Assembly: GCA_020853705.1 (NCBI GenBank)
Contig: JADYYK010000005.1
Location: 1 to 55,102 of the forward strand
From: Deltaproteobacteria bacterium
GTDB lineage: Bacteria > Myxococcota_A > Polyangia > Haliangiales > JADYYK01
Length of the DNA stretch: 55,102 bases
Reading direction: 5' to 3'
Below are positions 16,141 through 27,696 of the stretch, piece after piece. Made by a program: the position numbers and the translations under genes. Position 1 is the stretch's first letter, and every line of letters starts with the position of its first letter. The notes beneath the pieces were generated by a model. It was not told the origin of the DNA, did not search any database, and was given only the letters and a program-made list of their open reading frames with translations.

Positions 16141-19105
16141 GGCCGCGCCTGCATGGCGGCGGTGGCGTCGCGGGCCGCGCGCGCGACGTCGGGGCGCCGG
16201 TCCTTGGTGAAGCGCTCCAGCGCGGGCACGCTGTCCACGGTGCCGACCTTGCCCAGCGCCTGCAGCAGCTCGACCAGCTCGGGGCTGTCGCTGTCATAGA
16301 TGGTGCCGTCGCGGCTGTAGTCGGCCACGCCGTGCAGCATGCCGCGCAGCGCCGGCTCGGCCACGCTGCCCAGGACCACCAGCGCGCGCGCCGCGGGCAG
16401 CCGGTCGCGCAGGCCGTAGGTCGACTCCAGCCAGTCGACCACCGCGCCGACGCAGGGCGCCCCCAGCGCGGCGCAGCCGGCGAAGTCGGCGCGGCCGATG
16501 GCGAGGTACGCGGCGCTGGCGGGATCCAGCGCCAGCTGGCGCCGCCCCAGCAGCTCGACCACCGCCTTGCGCGCCTCCTCGAGGCCCGAGTAGCTCTTGC
16601 CCATGACGGCGTGGCGCGCCAGGTCGGGCGCCCGCGCGTCCTGCCCGCTGGCGACCGCCAGCCACAGCGGCAGCAGCGCCAGGCTGGCCTCTTCGCCGAG
16701 ATCCTTGATCGCGGACTCGTACAGGCCGTCGCTGGTGCCCGACTGGGTGCGCCCGAAGGCCTCCAGCGTCAGCGGCGGCTGACCCAGATCGGGGGCGTCG
16801 AGGCGGTGGGTGCACTTGATCTCGGTGCCCGGGCTGCCGCCGCCGCCGATGGGCGGGATGCCGCCATAGGAGTAGCTGAAGCTGCCGTAGGGGGACTCGA
16901 CACAGTCGACGTGCAGGCGCACCGGCGCCGCGGCCACCACGTCGACGCCGCCGGCGGCGAGGACGTCGGTGATGAGCTTGGTGTAGTCGGTCGGCGTGCG
17001 GCCGGCCTGTGCGCTGACCGCGACCTCGAGCTGCACCGCGAGGCGGGGCAGCGCGGGCAGCGCGGGCAGGCGGGCCAGGCGGGTGGCGAGCTGCTTTTGC
17101 AGCTTGTCGTGCTCCTCGTAGCCGATGCTGTAGCTCTGGGCCTCCTTGACGCAGCGGAAGCCGATGTGCGGCGCGGCCAGGGTGGCGGCGGCCAGCGTGC
17201 GATAGGTCGGGTAGGACGCGGCGGCGGCGTCGAGGTACGAGCCGCCCATGATCCAGGTCGGCGACACGTCGGTGGCGTAGCGCCCGCCGGTCCACTCGGC
17301 GACGTTGCCGACGACGTCGACCGGGCCGAACGGTGACGCGCCGCCCTGGCGGCCGCCCACCGGCAGCGGGCCGGCGCCGCAGCCCATCAGGTTGGCGCGC
17401 GCGCAGGTCGCCGGGTCCTGCCCCCACGGCATCGGCCGCGCGTCGCTGCCACGGGCGATGGCCTCGTGCTCGTCGGGCGTGGGCAGACGGCCACCGGCCC
17501 ACTTGCAGTAGGTCTCGGCCTGGGAGCGGGTGACGCCTGTGCGCGGCAGCTGCGGGTCGGACGCGGCGGGCAGCGCCGGGCAGGCCTGGGCGGCGACGCA
17601 GCGCTCCCAGTCGGCGGCGGCGACCTCGGTGCGGTCGACCAGCAGGTCGTCGATGGACTCGCCGCGACACGGGCCGGCGCGATCGAGGCAGCCGAGCTGC
17701 GCCTTGACGTCGAACATGGGCAGCTGCTTCTGCCTGGCGTCGGCGGCGGTGGCGGTGGCGCCGGCCTTGCCCTGCTTGCGGCTGCGCGCACGCAGCAGCA
17801 GGAACCCGGCGACCGCGAGGGTGAGCGCGGCGATGATGATGGCGTTGCGCCGGCCGCCGCCGCGGGCGCCGGGGACGGTAGGCGCGGCCGCGACGGGCCG
17901 CTGCGGGTGGGGCGGGCGCGGCTGCGCGGCCAGCTGGCGCCCGATGGCGGCCAGCTCGCTGAGGGCGGACGACTGCGGCGCGGCCAGGTGCGGTGGGGGC
18001 AGCGCGTACGGTGGCGGGGGCGCTGGCGTGGGCGCGGGCGCGGGCGTGCGCGGCGCCGGCTCGGGCGCGGTCAGGCGCGGCGCCGGCTCGGGCGCGGTCA
18101 GGCGCGGCGGCGGCTCGGGCGCGGGCGTGCGCGGCGGCGGCTCGGGCGCGGGCGTGCGCGGCGGCGGCTCGGGCGCGGTCAGGCGCGCGGGGCCCGGCCC
18201 GGGCCCTGGAGTGGCGGCGCCCCCGGGCGCCCCCCGGTGGGGGCCGGTGCTGGCGGCGAGCTGCCCGGCCTCGGCCGCCAGCTCGCGCAGCAGCGCGGTC
18301 GCGGTCGGGCGCGCCGGCGCGGTCTTGGCCAGCATGGCCTGCACGCGATGCTCCAGCGCCGGAGAGATCCCCGCCACCCGCGAGGTCAGCTGCGGCGGGG
18401 CGGCGTAGATGTGCGCCCCCAGCACCTCGCCGAGCCCCTCGCCGTCGAACGGCGGGCGCCCGGTCAAGAGCTCGAAGTAGATGCAGCCCAGCGAGTAGAT
18501 GTCGGCGGCGCCGTCGACCTTGGCGGCGTTGCGACACTGCTCGGGGGACATGTACGCCGGGGTGCCGATCACGGTGCCGGTCTTGGTCTTGACCGAGACC
18601 TGCTGGCCGCCGCCCAGCTTGGCGATGCCGAAATCAAACACCTTCACACGCAGCCCGAGGGGCGCCTCGCTGTCGGGCACCAGGAACAGGTTGTCGGGCT
18701 TGAGATCGCGGTGGACGATGCCCTGCGCGTGGGTGGCCTCCAGCGCGCTGGCGACCTGCCACACGATGGCCGCCGCCAGCGCCGGCGGCAGCGGGCCTTG
18801 CCGCTCGAGGCGCGTGCGCACGCTGTCGCCTTGCAGCAGCTCCATCACGATGAAGGCGCTGCCCGAGGCGTGGTGGCCGAAGTCATAGATCTGGATCAGG
18901 CCGGGGTGGCGGATCATCGAGACCGCGCGCGCCTCGTTGAAGAAGCGCGCCACGACCTCGGGCTCCTGCGACAGCTCGGGGAGCAGCAGCTTGACCGCGG
19001 CGCGCTGCCCGATGAGGACGTGCTCGGCGGCGTAGACCACGCCCATGCCGCCCTCGCCCAGCTTGCTGCCCAGGCGCCAGTTGCCCAGGGTCTCGCCGGT
19101 CATGG

Positions 19106-19109
<4 letters not shown>
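16137..19109 (-). CDS. Transmembrane Ser/Thr kinase with FGE-sulfatase-type domain
   Basis: A 990-residue Hanks-type kinase. Residues 1-285 are the kinase: LGEGGMGVVY glycine loop, AVKLLLP lysine, HRDLKPDN (about 131), DFGIAKLG and TPAYMSPEQ. A Pro-rich linker follows with six 9-residue repeats of the RTPAPEPPP/RLTAPEPAP type. A membrane segment (about 420-437) leads to an extracytoplasmic FGE/SUMF1-like domain (about 470-650: GGRLPTPDEHEAIARG, VDVVGNVAEWTGG, IMGGSY, GFRCVKE). The last 300 residues resemble the C-terminus of the next kinase and end in HEAT-like helices. ATG 19109 overlaps the upstream stop by 4 nt. FGE-like domains in kinases probably bind ligands rather than make formylglycine. 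Confidence 0.92.
18035..18184. repeat. 27-bp tandem repeat encoding 9-residue Pro-rich units
   Basis: About six imperfect 27-bp units within the FGE-kinase gene encode R(T/L)(P/T)APEP(P/A)P. The tract forms the flexible linker before the membrane segment. Borders are approximate. Confidence 0.7.
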
Positions 19110-21223
<2,114 letters not shown>

Positions 21224-21229
21224 GATCGC

Positions 21230-21235
21230 AGCCTA
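21230..21235 (-). promoter_or_regulatory. -10-like box TAGGCT, 6 nt before the kinase GTG
   Basis: TAGGCT, then GCGATC, then GTG 21223 on the minus strand, with no Shine-Dalgarno. It is the likely promoter of the kinase-kinase-AraC-VOC operon. Confidence 0.5.
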
Positions 21236-21335
21236 ACACGCCGACACCACACCCGATCGCCGCCAGCCCCGCGCGCTTTACCCTTCTTCACGAGGCCGAC
21301 ATCCGCGCCCACCCCGGGCGCTCGACCCTGTCCTC

Positions 21336-21935
21336 ATGCGCCACTGGCTCCGCCCCGCCCTGCCCCTCATCATCATCCTGCTGCCGTTCGCGTTCACCGC
21401 GTGCAGCGCCGCCCCCGACGCGCCGACCGCGCCGGCCTCCAGCGCCAGCGCGGCCCACCGCCTGTCCGCGGGCGCCCTGCTCGCGATCACCCCGGTCAAC
21501 TCGGTCGTGATGCTCACGGTGGCGCCGCGCCGCGCCGCCCTCGCCGTCACCGGCGGCCGCGCCGACCTCGTGCTGCAGGACGGCGCCCTGCACCTCGGCG
21601 CCCTCGATGTCGACATCCACGAGCGCGCGCTGACCCCCGCGATGGCGGTGCACGACGTCCACGTCAGCCTCGACGCCCCCAGCAGCGCGCGCGCCAGCAT
21701 CGCCGCCGACGGCCGCGTCAGCGCCGACCTGCCCGCGACCCTGCTGCTCGACTACACCGTCGACCAGGACGGCCAGCCCGGCCAGCGCAGGCACGAGCGG
21801 CTCGCGGCCACCCTGCACCTCGAGGTCACCCTGGCCGCCGACGGACGCACAAACGCCGCAGTGACCGCCCGCGAAACCCACGAATTCGCTGGCCAGGCCG
21901 TCGATCTCCTGCTCGCCGTGCGCGCCATCGAGTAG
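21336..21935 (+). CDS. Predicted lipoprotein of unknown function
   Basis: A 199-residue protein with signal segment LRPALPLIIILLPFAFTAC, lipobox FTAC. After an Ala/Pro linker the mature part is beta-rich (LTVAPRRAALAVTG, HLEVTLAADG) and negatively charged, without Cys or enzyme motifs. The layout (short strands, HDVHVSL, LLLDYTVDQDG) suggests a small beta-sandwich or YceI-like lipid-binding barrel, but I do not recognise the family. No Shine-Dalgarno or TAnnnT box is evident. It is divergent from the kinase operon across a 112-bp gap. Confidence 0.7.
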   Translation: MRHWLRPALPLIIILLPFAFTACSAAPDAPTAPASSASAAHRLSAGALLAITPVNSVVMLTVAPRRAALAVTGGRADLVLQDGALHLGALDVDIHERALTPAMAVHDVHVSLDAPSSARASIAADGRVSADLPATLLLDYTVDQDGQPGQRRHERLAATLHLEVTLAADGRTNAAVTARETHEFAGQAVDLLLAVRAIE

Positions 21936-22030
21936 GGCTTGCCAGGCTTTTCCAGCCCCCCGCCGCGCCATCTTGCTAGCGTCCCGCAACATCGGGGCGG
22001 CGCGGTCGAGAAGCTCTCCGGGAGGCAGAC

Positions 22031-23788
22031 ATGCACACGAAGATGGCAGGGATGCTGGCGCTCGCGGGCGCCGTGATGTTCGGGGGGACGACGGGCTGTG
22101 GCGGTTCCAGCAAGCGCGGCTCGGTGTTCGAGAACCACTTTCCGACCCGCGACGAGCTGGCCAAGCTGGAGAGCACCACCAGACTGCCGGGCAAGGTGCT
22201 GGCCGCGTCGCCGCCGATGGTGGACACCTGGCGCCTGGGCGGCTCGCTGCCATCGCAGCTGGTCACGCTGACGCACAGCGACGAGTCGCCCTGGCACCAG
22301 CAGCTGACGCAGGTCATCGCGGGACGCGGCAACGTCACCCTGACCGAGGACATGTACTGTGTCGCGCGCGTGCTGGGCAGCTTCGTCATGGACAACGGCG
22401 GCATGCCGACGCGCCTGCTGCGCGACTTCATGGTGCGGCGCTGCGGCAGCACCGTCGCCGGGGTCAGCACCAACGTCCTGACCGGCAGCGACAGCGCCTC
22501 CGAGAGCTCCATCTTCACGGCCTGGAAGGATCAGGCCCAGGGCATGATGAAGGACTCGCTTGGGCTGGAGAAGGGCCCGCTGGCGATGGGCGTCTGGTTC
22601 GGCAACCAGGACGGCCGCCAGGTCCTGATGGTGGTCAGCGGGCGCCGCCTGGTCTCGATGGAGCCAGTAGCCCTGGTCCCCACCGGCGACGAGGTCGTGC
22701 TGACCGGCACCCTTTCCGAGACCTTCCAGTCCGTGCGCGCGGTCATCAACCACGGCCGCTTCGGCTACGCGCGCTGCAAGGACGACCAGAAGGTGGCCCT
22801 GCCCCGCTTCTCGCTGCGCTGCCCCGTCGTGCGCGAGGATGCCAGCGAGATCATCGAGCTGGTCGCCTTCAAGAAGGGACGCTACCTGGGCGAGACCGTG
22901 CTCGAGACCGTGACCTATCCAGGCGGCGCGCCGATCAACGTCTTCTCGCGCGCCCAGCTGGTCGGCGCCGGTGAGGCCGACGAGCCTGGCGTCCCCAGCG
23001 CGGCGCCTGCGCCCGGGGCCGACACCGCCACGCGGCTGACGGCGCTGGTCAACGACCTGCGCGCGCAGGCAGGCATGGGGCCGATGGCGCTGTCGGCGGC
23101 GCAGACCGCACAGTCGCGCCGGCTGGCACCGCTGTACTTCGCGGCCATGTCGCGCGAGGTCTCGGAGGCGATCGGTGACACCATCGTGCTCGGGCTGATC
23201 GCAGGCTGGGAGATCGATGGCCTGGTGCGCGACGGCGGCTTCACCGCCGGAGTGGCCTATGGCAGTGCGGGCGGCGGCGAGGAGGAGCTGCTCGAGCAGA
23301 TGGCGTCGCGACCGTTCGGGCGCGAGGCGCTGTTCGACGAGAGCATGCAGCACATCGCCATCGGCGACGTGCGCTCGGGCGACGGCCTCGGCGTCCTGGT
23401 CACCACCTACGCGACCTTCACCCCGACCTCGAGCAAGCAGGCGCTGGCCCACGTGCTGGACGGTCTCAACGCGGCCCGCGCGCGCAACGGCCTGGCGCCG
23501 GCCTCGATCCTGGGCGGCGTCAGCGGGGTGCTCAAGAAGGTCGGCACCATGATCAAGCGCAACGAGCTGTCCTATGACGACGCCGCGCAGGCGCTGGTGG
23601 ACAGCGTCGATCAGCCAGGACTGTTCTGCTACTCGTGGGCGGCCAACTCGCTCGACGAGCTCGAGATGCCCGACGAGCTGGTCAAGAAGAAGAACCTCGC
23701 GGTCGCCGCCGTGGTGACCTACCAGAAGGTGAAGGGCGTGCCGTGGGCGCCCTACGTGCTGCTGCTGATCTATGGCGAGACCCGCTGA
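22031..23788 (+). CDS. Predicted lipoprotein with possible CAP-like C-terminal region
   Basis: A 585-residue protein with lipobox GTTGC followed by GGSSK. The N-terminal half (to about residue 320) is a mixed alpha/beta domain with Cys pairs in MYCVAR, VRRCGS, ARCKDD and LRCPVV. After a Pro/Ala linker (about 322-335) the rest has two helices that look like degenerate CAP/SCP starts (TALVNDLRAQAGMGPMALS and HVLDGLNAARARNGLAPAS), but the diagnostic His residues of CAP domains are not obvious. GGGAGG precedes the ATG by five bases. Function is unknown. It is followed after 105 bases by the desaturase gene. Confidence 0.65.
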   Translation: MHTKMAGMLALAGAVMFGGTTGCGGSSKRGSVFENHFPTRDELAKLESTTRLPGKVLAASPPMVDTWRLGGSLPSQLVTLTHSDESPWHQQLTQVIAGRGNVTLTEDMYCVARVLGSFVMDNGGMPTRLLRDFMVRRCGSTVAGVSTNVLTGSDSASESSIFTAWKDQAQGMMKDSLGLEKGPLAMGVWFGNQDGRQVLMVVSGRRLVSMEPVALVPTGDEVVLTGTLSETFQSVRAVINHGRFGYARCKDDQKVALPRFSLRCPVVREDASEIIELVAFKKGRYLGETVLETVTYPGGAPINVFSRAQLVGAGEADEPGVPSAAPAPGADTATRLTALVNDLRAQAGMGPMALSAAQTAQSRRLAPLYFAAMSREVSEAIGDTIVLGLIAGWEIDGLVRDGGFTAGVAYGSAGGGEEELLEQMASRPFGREALFDESMQHIAIGDVRSGDGLGVLVTTYATFTPTSSKQALAHVLDGLNAARARNGLAPASILGGVSGVLKKVGTMIKRNELSYDDAAQALVDSVDQPGLFCYSWAANSLDELEMPDELVKKKNLAVAAVVTYQKVKGVPWAPYVLLLIYGETR

Positions 23789-23864
23789 GCGGTCGCCTGA
23801 AGCAGCGCGTCATGGAGAAATCCTGACAAAGCTGCACTCGAAGCTGACTCATTCGTGACAGCAA

Positions 23865-23876
23865 TTCCTTGAGGAA
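23865..23876. promoter_or_regulatory. Small inverted repeat upstream of the desaturase gene
   Basis: TTCCT-TG-AGGAA, perfect 5-bp arms with a 2-nt centre, sits in a locally AT-rich gap 18 bases before the desaturase ATG. It could be an operator; desaturases are often temperature- or lipid-regulated. No clear -10/-35 is seen. Confidence 0.3.
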
Positions 23877-23893
23877 ATCAGCACGCTAGGTGC

Positions 23894-25015
23894 ATGACCC
23901 AGCACCCGATCTCCTGGTACGTGCACGAGCTCCGCGACGACCTGCCAGCCAACACCTTCACTCCGGTGCCCTCGCGCCTGCTGTGGCTGGCGCTGCACCT
24001 CTGCATCATGGCCGCCGGCATGACCGCCATCGGCCTCGGCATCGGCGGGCTCTGGCTGGCCCTGGCGCTGATCCCGATCCTGGGCATCAGCATCGCGGGC
24101 GCCACCTTCGTGGCCCACGAGACCCTCCATGGCGCGGTGGTGCGCAACCGGACCGTGCGCAGCGTGGTCGGATGGCTGGGCTTCCTGCCCTTCATGGTGT
24201 CGCCGCGGCTGTGGACGGCCTGGCACAACAAGGTGCACCACGGCCACACCGGCAAGCCCGGCGTGGACCCCGACGCCTACCCCAGCCTGGCGCAGTACGA
24301 GGCCAGCCCGGTGGTGCGCGCGGTGACCGATCGCTTCTCGCTGCGTCGCAGCAGCCCGACCGGCTTCCTCAGCCTGATCCTCGGCTTCACCGTGCAGTCC
24401 GCGCAGATGCTGGTAGGCGGTCGCAGGCTCGGGCTGTCGCGCCGTGAGCACGTCAAGGCGTGGCTGGAGACCGGCCTCGCGCTCGCCCTGTGGACCGCCG
24501 TCGCGGTGCTGCTGGGTCCGCTGCCGTTCCTGCTCGCCTTCGTGGCGCCGCTGCTGATCGGCAACAGCATCGTGATGGCCTTCATCCTGACCAACCACAG
24601 CCTGAGCCCGCAGACCGAGACCAACGACCCGCTGCTCAACTCGCTGAGCGTGACCAACCCCTGGTTCATCGACCTGGTGACGCTGAACTTCGGCCTGCAC
24701 GTGGAGCACCACCTCTTGCCCGCGATGTCGTCGGCGCGCGCCCCCGCGCTGCGTGACCTGCTGGTGGCGCGCTGGCCCGAGCGCTACCAGTCGATGCCGT
24801 TCGGGCGTGCCGTCTGGCGCCTGGCGCGCACCGCCCGCGTCTACGAGGACGCCACCACGCTGATCGACCCGCCCTCGGGCCGACGCTTCCCGACCATCCT
24901 GCCGCGCGACGTGGTGGTGCCGCCGGAGGAGCTGACGCCGGTGCCGGCGGCCGCCGCGGCCCCGGCTGCCGCGCCCGCGCCGGTGGTGCCCGCCCCGCTG
25001 CCCGTCCTGCGCTGA
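23894..25015 (+). CDS. Membrane fatty acid desaturase
   Basis: A 373-residue integral-membrane desaturase that inserts a double bond into acyl chains using a di-iron centre. All three histidine boxes are present: HETLH (about residue 76), HNKVHHGH (about 113) and HVEHH (about 275). Four or more membrane segments lie between them (LLWLALHLCIMAAGMTAIGL, LALALIPILGISIAG, LALALWTAVAVLLG, FLLAFVAPLLIG). A Pro/Ala-rich tail of about 30 residues ends the protein. No Shine-Dalgarno is obvious. The next gene is convergent, 28 bases away. Regiospecificity and electron donor cannot be told from this sequence. Confidence 0.92.
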   Translation: MTQHPISWYVHELRDDLPANTFTPVPSRLLWLALHLCIMAAGMTAIGLGIGGLWLALALIPILGISIAGATFVAHETLHGAVVRNRTVRSVVGWLGFLPFMVSPRLWTAWHNKVHHGHTGKPGVDPDAYPSLAQYEASPVVRAVTDRFSLRRSSPTGFLSLILGFTVQSAQMLVGGRRLGLSRREHVKAWLETGLALALWTAVAVLLGPLPFLLAFVAPLLIGNSIVMAFILTNHSLSPQTETNDPLLNSLSVTNPWFIDLVTLNFGLHVEHHLLPAMSSARAPALRDLLVARWPERYQSMPFGRAVWRLARTARVYEDATTLIDPPSGRRFPTILPRDVVVPPEELTPVPAAAAAPAAAPAPVVPAPLPVLR

Positions 25016-25043
25016 CCAGCGCGCCTGCACGCCCCCCGCGCCG

Positions 25044-26180
25044 CTACTCCCCGTCCGTCCGCGCTGACATCGAGACCCGCTTGGCCACCGCCTCCGCCAG
25101 CGCCTCCAGGTCGCTCACGACCTGGAGCGGCACCGCGTCATCCCCCTCCATGTGCGCGTAGATCACCGCCAGCACGCGCTCGGCGGCCAGCACGGGCACC
25201 AGCACGAGATCCCGCGGCGCGGCGCGCCCCATCAGCTCGCACAGCCGGCGGTGCCAGGCCCGCCCCGCCTCGGGCGGTTGACCGCGGTAGGTCATCGCGC
25301 TCTCGCACACCGCGCGGAACGCCGTCGGCAGTTCCAGCGGCACCGCCAGGGTGGCCACCACCTTGGCGTCGCGCTCGTGCGCTGCGCGCCAGCCGATGAC
25401 GACCTGGTCGCGGACCTGGAACAGCGCCCCGCACTCGACGCGGGCATGCAGGTACTCGCACAGCGCGGTGGCCAGCACGCTGCTGGCGCCGGCGCGCTCG
25501 ATGAGCTGCAGCGCGCGCTCGGCCTCGGCCGAGCGACGCCGCGCATCGATGGTGATGTCGAGGCCGAGATCGTCAGCCGGCACCTCGGCCGCGCGCGCCG
25601 CCGACAGCGGGCCTGGCACCGCCCGCTTGATCATGGCGATACGCCCCAGCCTGGCGGGCTCGCCCGGCAGCGGCGCGGGCGCCGCCACGATCACCCTGCG
25701 CTCCGGCGCGCCCGGCGCCGTGTCGCCGGGGTCGCTGCGCAGGTAGAAGTTGGGTCGCGGGATGAAGTAGTGCTTCTCCAGCCAGTAGTGCACGCGCAGC
25801 TCGGGCGCGACGCAGGGCTGGATGGGCCCGCCCACCGCGCGCGCGACCTCGGTCACCAGCCGCGGATCGCGCGGATCCATCATCGCCACCACCAGGCCAG
25901 CGTCGGCCTCGTACAGCGGCACCGCGGCGCAGCGCTCGGCCAGGTCGGCCGACAGCCGCGTCAGCACGCTGCTGTGCGAGTCCTCGAAGTGGACGTCCTC
26001 CGCGACCGGGACCCCGAGGTGCTCGCCCAGCGCGCGCGCCAGCACGTCCAGGTTCAGCACGCCCATCTGCACCAGCGTGGTGCCCAGCCGTCCACCCTGC
26101 AGCTGCTGCGCCTGCCGGGCCTCGGCCAGCACCTCCGGCCCGATCAGCCCGAGCGCCAGCAGTCGTTCGCCGAAGCGCAT
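25044..26180 (-). CDS. MshEN-domain protein with C-terminal GAF-like region
   Basis: A 378-residue soluble protein. Residues 1-155 match the N-terminal domain of type II secretion/type IV pilus ATPases (MshEN): FGERLLALGLIGPEVLAEA, GGRLGTTLVQMGVLNLDVLA, ALGEHLGVPV and LVVAMMDPRDP. This domain can bind cyclic di-GMP through a conserved RLG...L pattern, which is partly visible here. No ATPase domain follows. Instead residues 215-378 read as a GAF-like sensor (LVLVPVLAAERVLAVIYAHMEGDD). It probably works as a signalling adapter. It lies 15 bases after the DUF6159-like gene on the same strand. Confidence 0.8.
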   Translation of the reverse strand: MRFGERLLALGLIGPEVLAEARQAQQLQGGRLGTTLVQMGVLNLDVLARALGEHLGVPVAEDVHFEDSHSSVLTRLSADLAERCAAVPLYEADAGLVVAMMDPRDPRLVTEVARAVGGPIQPCVAPELRVHYWLEKHYFIPRPNFYLRSDPGDTAPGAPERRVIVAAPAPLPGEPARLGRIAMIKRAVPGPLSAARAAEVPADDLGLDITIDARRRSAEAERALQLIERAGASSVLATALCEYLHARVECGALFQVRDQVVIGWRAAHERDAKVVATLAVPLELPTAFRAVCESAMTYRGQPPEAGRAWHRRLCELMGRAAPRDLVLVPVLAAERVLAVIYAHMEGDDAVPLQVVSDLEALAEAVAKRVSMSARTDGE

Positions 26181-26195
26181 CGGCGCGGCGACCGT

Positions 26196-27170
26196 CTAGC
26201 CGGCCGCGGGTGACGGCCCCGCGGTCGCGACCGTGAAGGGCTTGCGCTCGGCGATCTGCGGCAGATCGGCCTGCTCGAAGCCGGGCGGCAGCTCGCCGGT
26301 GGTGGCGTACCAGTACAGCACCGCGCGCAGCGCCGCGGTGACCGCGCTGGCCAGCGCATACAGCATGGCGGCCCCGATCAGCGACATGATGCCGGCGGCG
26401 GCGGCGCCCAGGACCTTGGCCGCGAGGCCCCACACGAAGACCTCGAACAGCGCGAAGCTGCCCGCGAACACGAAGCCGGTGCCGATGAGCAGGCCGCTCC
26501 AGGTCTTCTTGACGTTGGTCCAGGCCGACTTGAAGGCCGCGCGCGCGCCGGCGCGCTCGTAGACCACGATGGGCAGCATGAGGTAGGTCACCGCGGTCAG
26601 CACCAGGCGCAGCCCGCCCATGATGATGCGCCCGAGGATGGGGACCATGCCGATGACCTGGAACACCAGGTAGCGCACCCAGGCGTAGACCGTGGCGCTG
26701 AAGGCGGCCAGCGCCACGATGCGGCCGAAGTTGCGGTTGGCCAGCTTGAAGCCGGCGCGGATGTCGGGCTGCTCGCGGCGGATCTGCTGGGTGGCCACGT
26801 GCATGCCGACGGTGGTGAAGTACAGCACCGCGGTCAGCACCGGGATCATCCACAGCGACCACAGGAGATAGGTCTCGAAGATGGCCGACGAGATGGCCAG
26901 GCTCCAGTTGTCGTTGCGCGCGGCCTCGACGGTGACCCAGTACAGGGTGGCGAAGAAGCGGCCGGTGGCGCCCGGGTGGTACTCGACGCCCCACATCAGG
27001 AGGCTGAGCGGCGCCACCACCAGGACGGTGACCGCGGCCAGCGTGCCCAGCGGCAGCAGCAGCACCTTGGGGAAGTCGCGCACCATGCGGAACGATGCCG
27101 CGGTCATCCGGAAGCTCAGCCGGATGCTGGCGAACAGTCGCGCGAAGACCCCCTGCCTGACCTGCTCCAT
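26196..27170 (-). CDS. DUF6159-like integral membrane protein
   Basis: A 324-residue membrane protein with about six hydrophobic segments, including LPLGTLAAVTVLVVAPLSLLM, LLWSLWMIPVLTAVLYF, LVLTAVTYLMLPIVVYERAG and AGSFALFEVFVWGLAAKVLG. The pattern (Arg-rich N-terminus FASIRLSFRMTAASFRMV, then YERAGARAAFKSAW) matches proteins annotated as DUF6159. Start ATG 27170 is chosen over a GTG at 27197 because GGGGGG lies nine bases upstream and a TAAAGT box (27196-27201) overlaps the GTG. Function is unknown. Confidence 0.7.
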   Translation of the reverse strand: MEQVRQGVFARLFASIRLSFRMTAASFRMVRDFPKVLLLPLGTLAAVTVLVVAPLSLLMWGVEYHPGATGRFFATLYWVTVEAARNDNWSLAISSAIFETYLLWSLWMIPVLTAVLYFTTVGMHVATQQIRREQPDIRAGFKLANRNFGRIVALAAFSATVYAWVRYLVFQVIGMVPILGRIIMGGLRLVLTAVTYLMLPIVVYERAGARAAFKSAWTNVKKTWSGLLIGTGFVFAGSFALFEVFVWGLAAKVLGAAAAGIMSLIGAAMLYALASAVTAALRAVLYWYATTGELPPGFEQADLPQIAERKPFTVATAGPSPAAG

Positions 27171-27231
27171 CTTCGACCCCCCGGCCTGGGGATCCACTTT
27201 ACAGCACCTTGCCGCCGGCTGCGCGCGGGGC

Positions 27232-27696
27232 TCAGCTACCGGGGAGGGTGACGCTGACCGGGACCTCCTCGATCACACAGGTCTCGCTGCTGCACACGCT
27301 GAGGTGCAGGGTGCCGGTGACCGGGCCGGCGCCGGCCACGCTGGGGCGGCAGGTCAGGGTCACGGTGCCGCGCTGGTCGCTGTCGACCGTGAAGCGCTGC
27401 TCGGTGGCCACGCCGGGGCTGTCGACCAGGGCGATCTTGTAGGGGTATTCGCGGTTGACGTGGAACGCGCCCAGGGCGGTGACCTGGACCCGCGCCAGGC
27501 AAGCGGCGCCCACCGCGCAGCTCGTGGGCGGCTCGACGGCGACGCTGAAGGGCGGCCCGCTGGGGGCCGACCGCGCGGGCGCGGGCGCGGGCGTCGCGCG
27601 CTTGCGCGAGCAGCCGGCCCCGGGCAGCGCCGCCACCGCCAGCGCGAGCAGCAGCGCCCGCGCGAGCACCCTCAGCTGCCGTACTTGACGCCGCAT
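27232..27696 (-). CDS. Small predicted lipoprotein with a beta-sandwich
   Basis: A 154-residue protein: basic N-terminus (MRRQVRQLR), hydrophobic segment and lipobox PGAGC. The mature part has four Cys outside the anchor (TSCAVGAACLARV, LTCRPS, SVCSSETCVIEE) and strand-rich sequence (FHVNREYPYKIALVDSPG, GTLHLSVCSSETC). The last segment resembles the N-terminal domain of thiol:disulfide reductases of the DsbD type (CSSETCVIEEVPVSVTLP), but no catalytic core is present. It starts 25 bases inside the end of the redoxin gene, so the two are coupled. Confidence 0.75.
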   Translation of the reverse strand: MRRQVRQLRVLARALLLALAVAALPGAGCSRKRATPAPAPARSAPSGPPFSVAVEPPTSCAVGAACLARVQVTALGAFHVNREYPYKIALVDSPGVATEQRFTVDSDQRGTVTLTCRPSVAGAGPVTGTLHLSVCSSETCVIEEVPVSVTLPGS

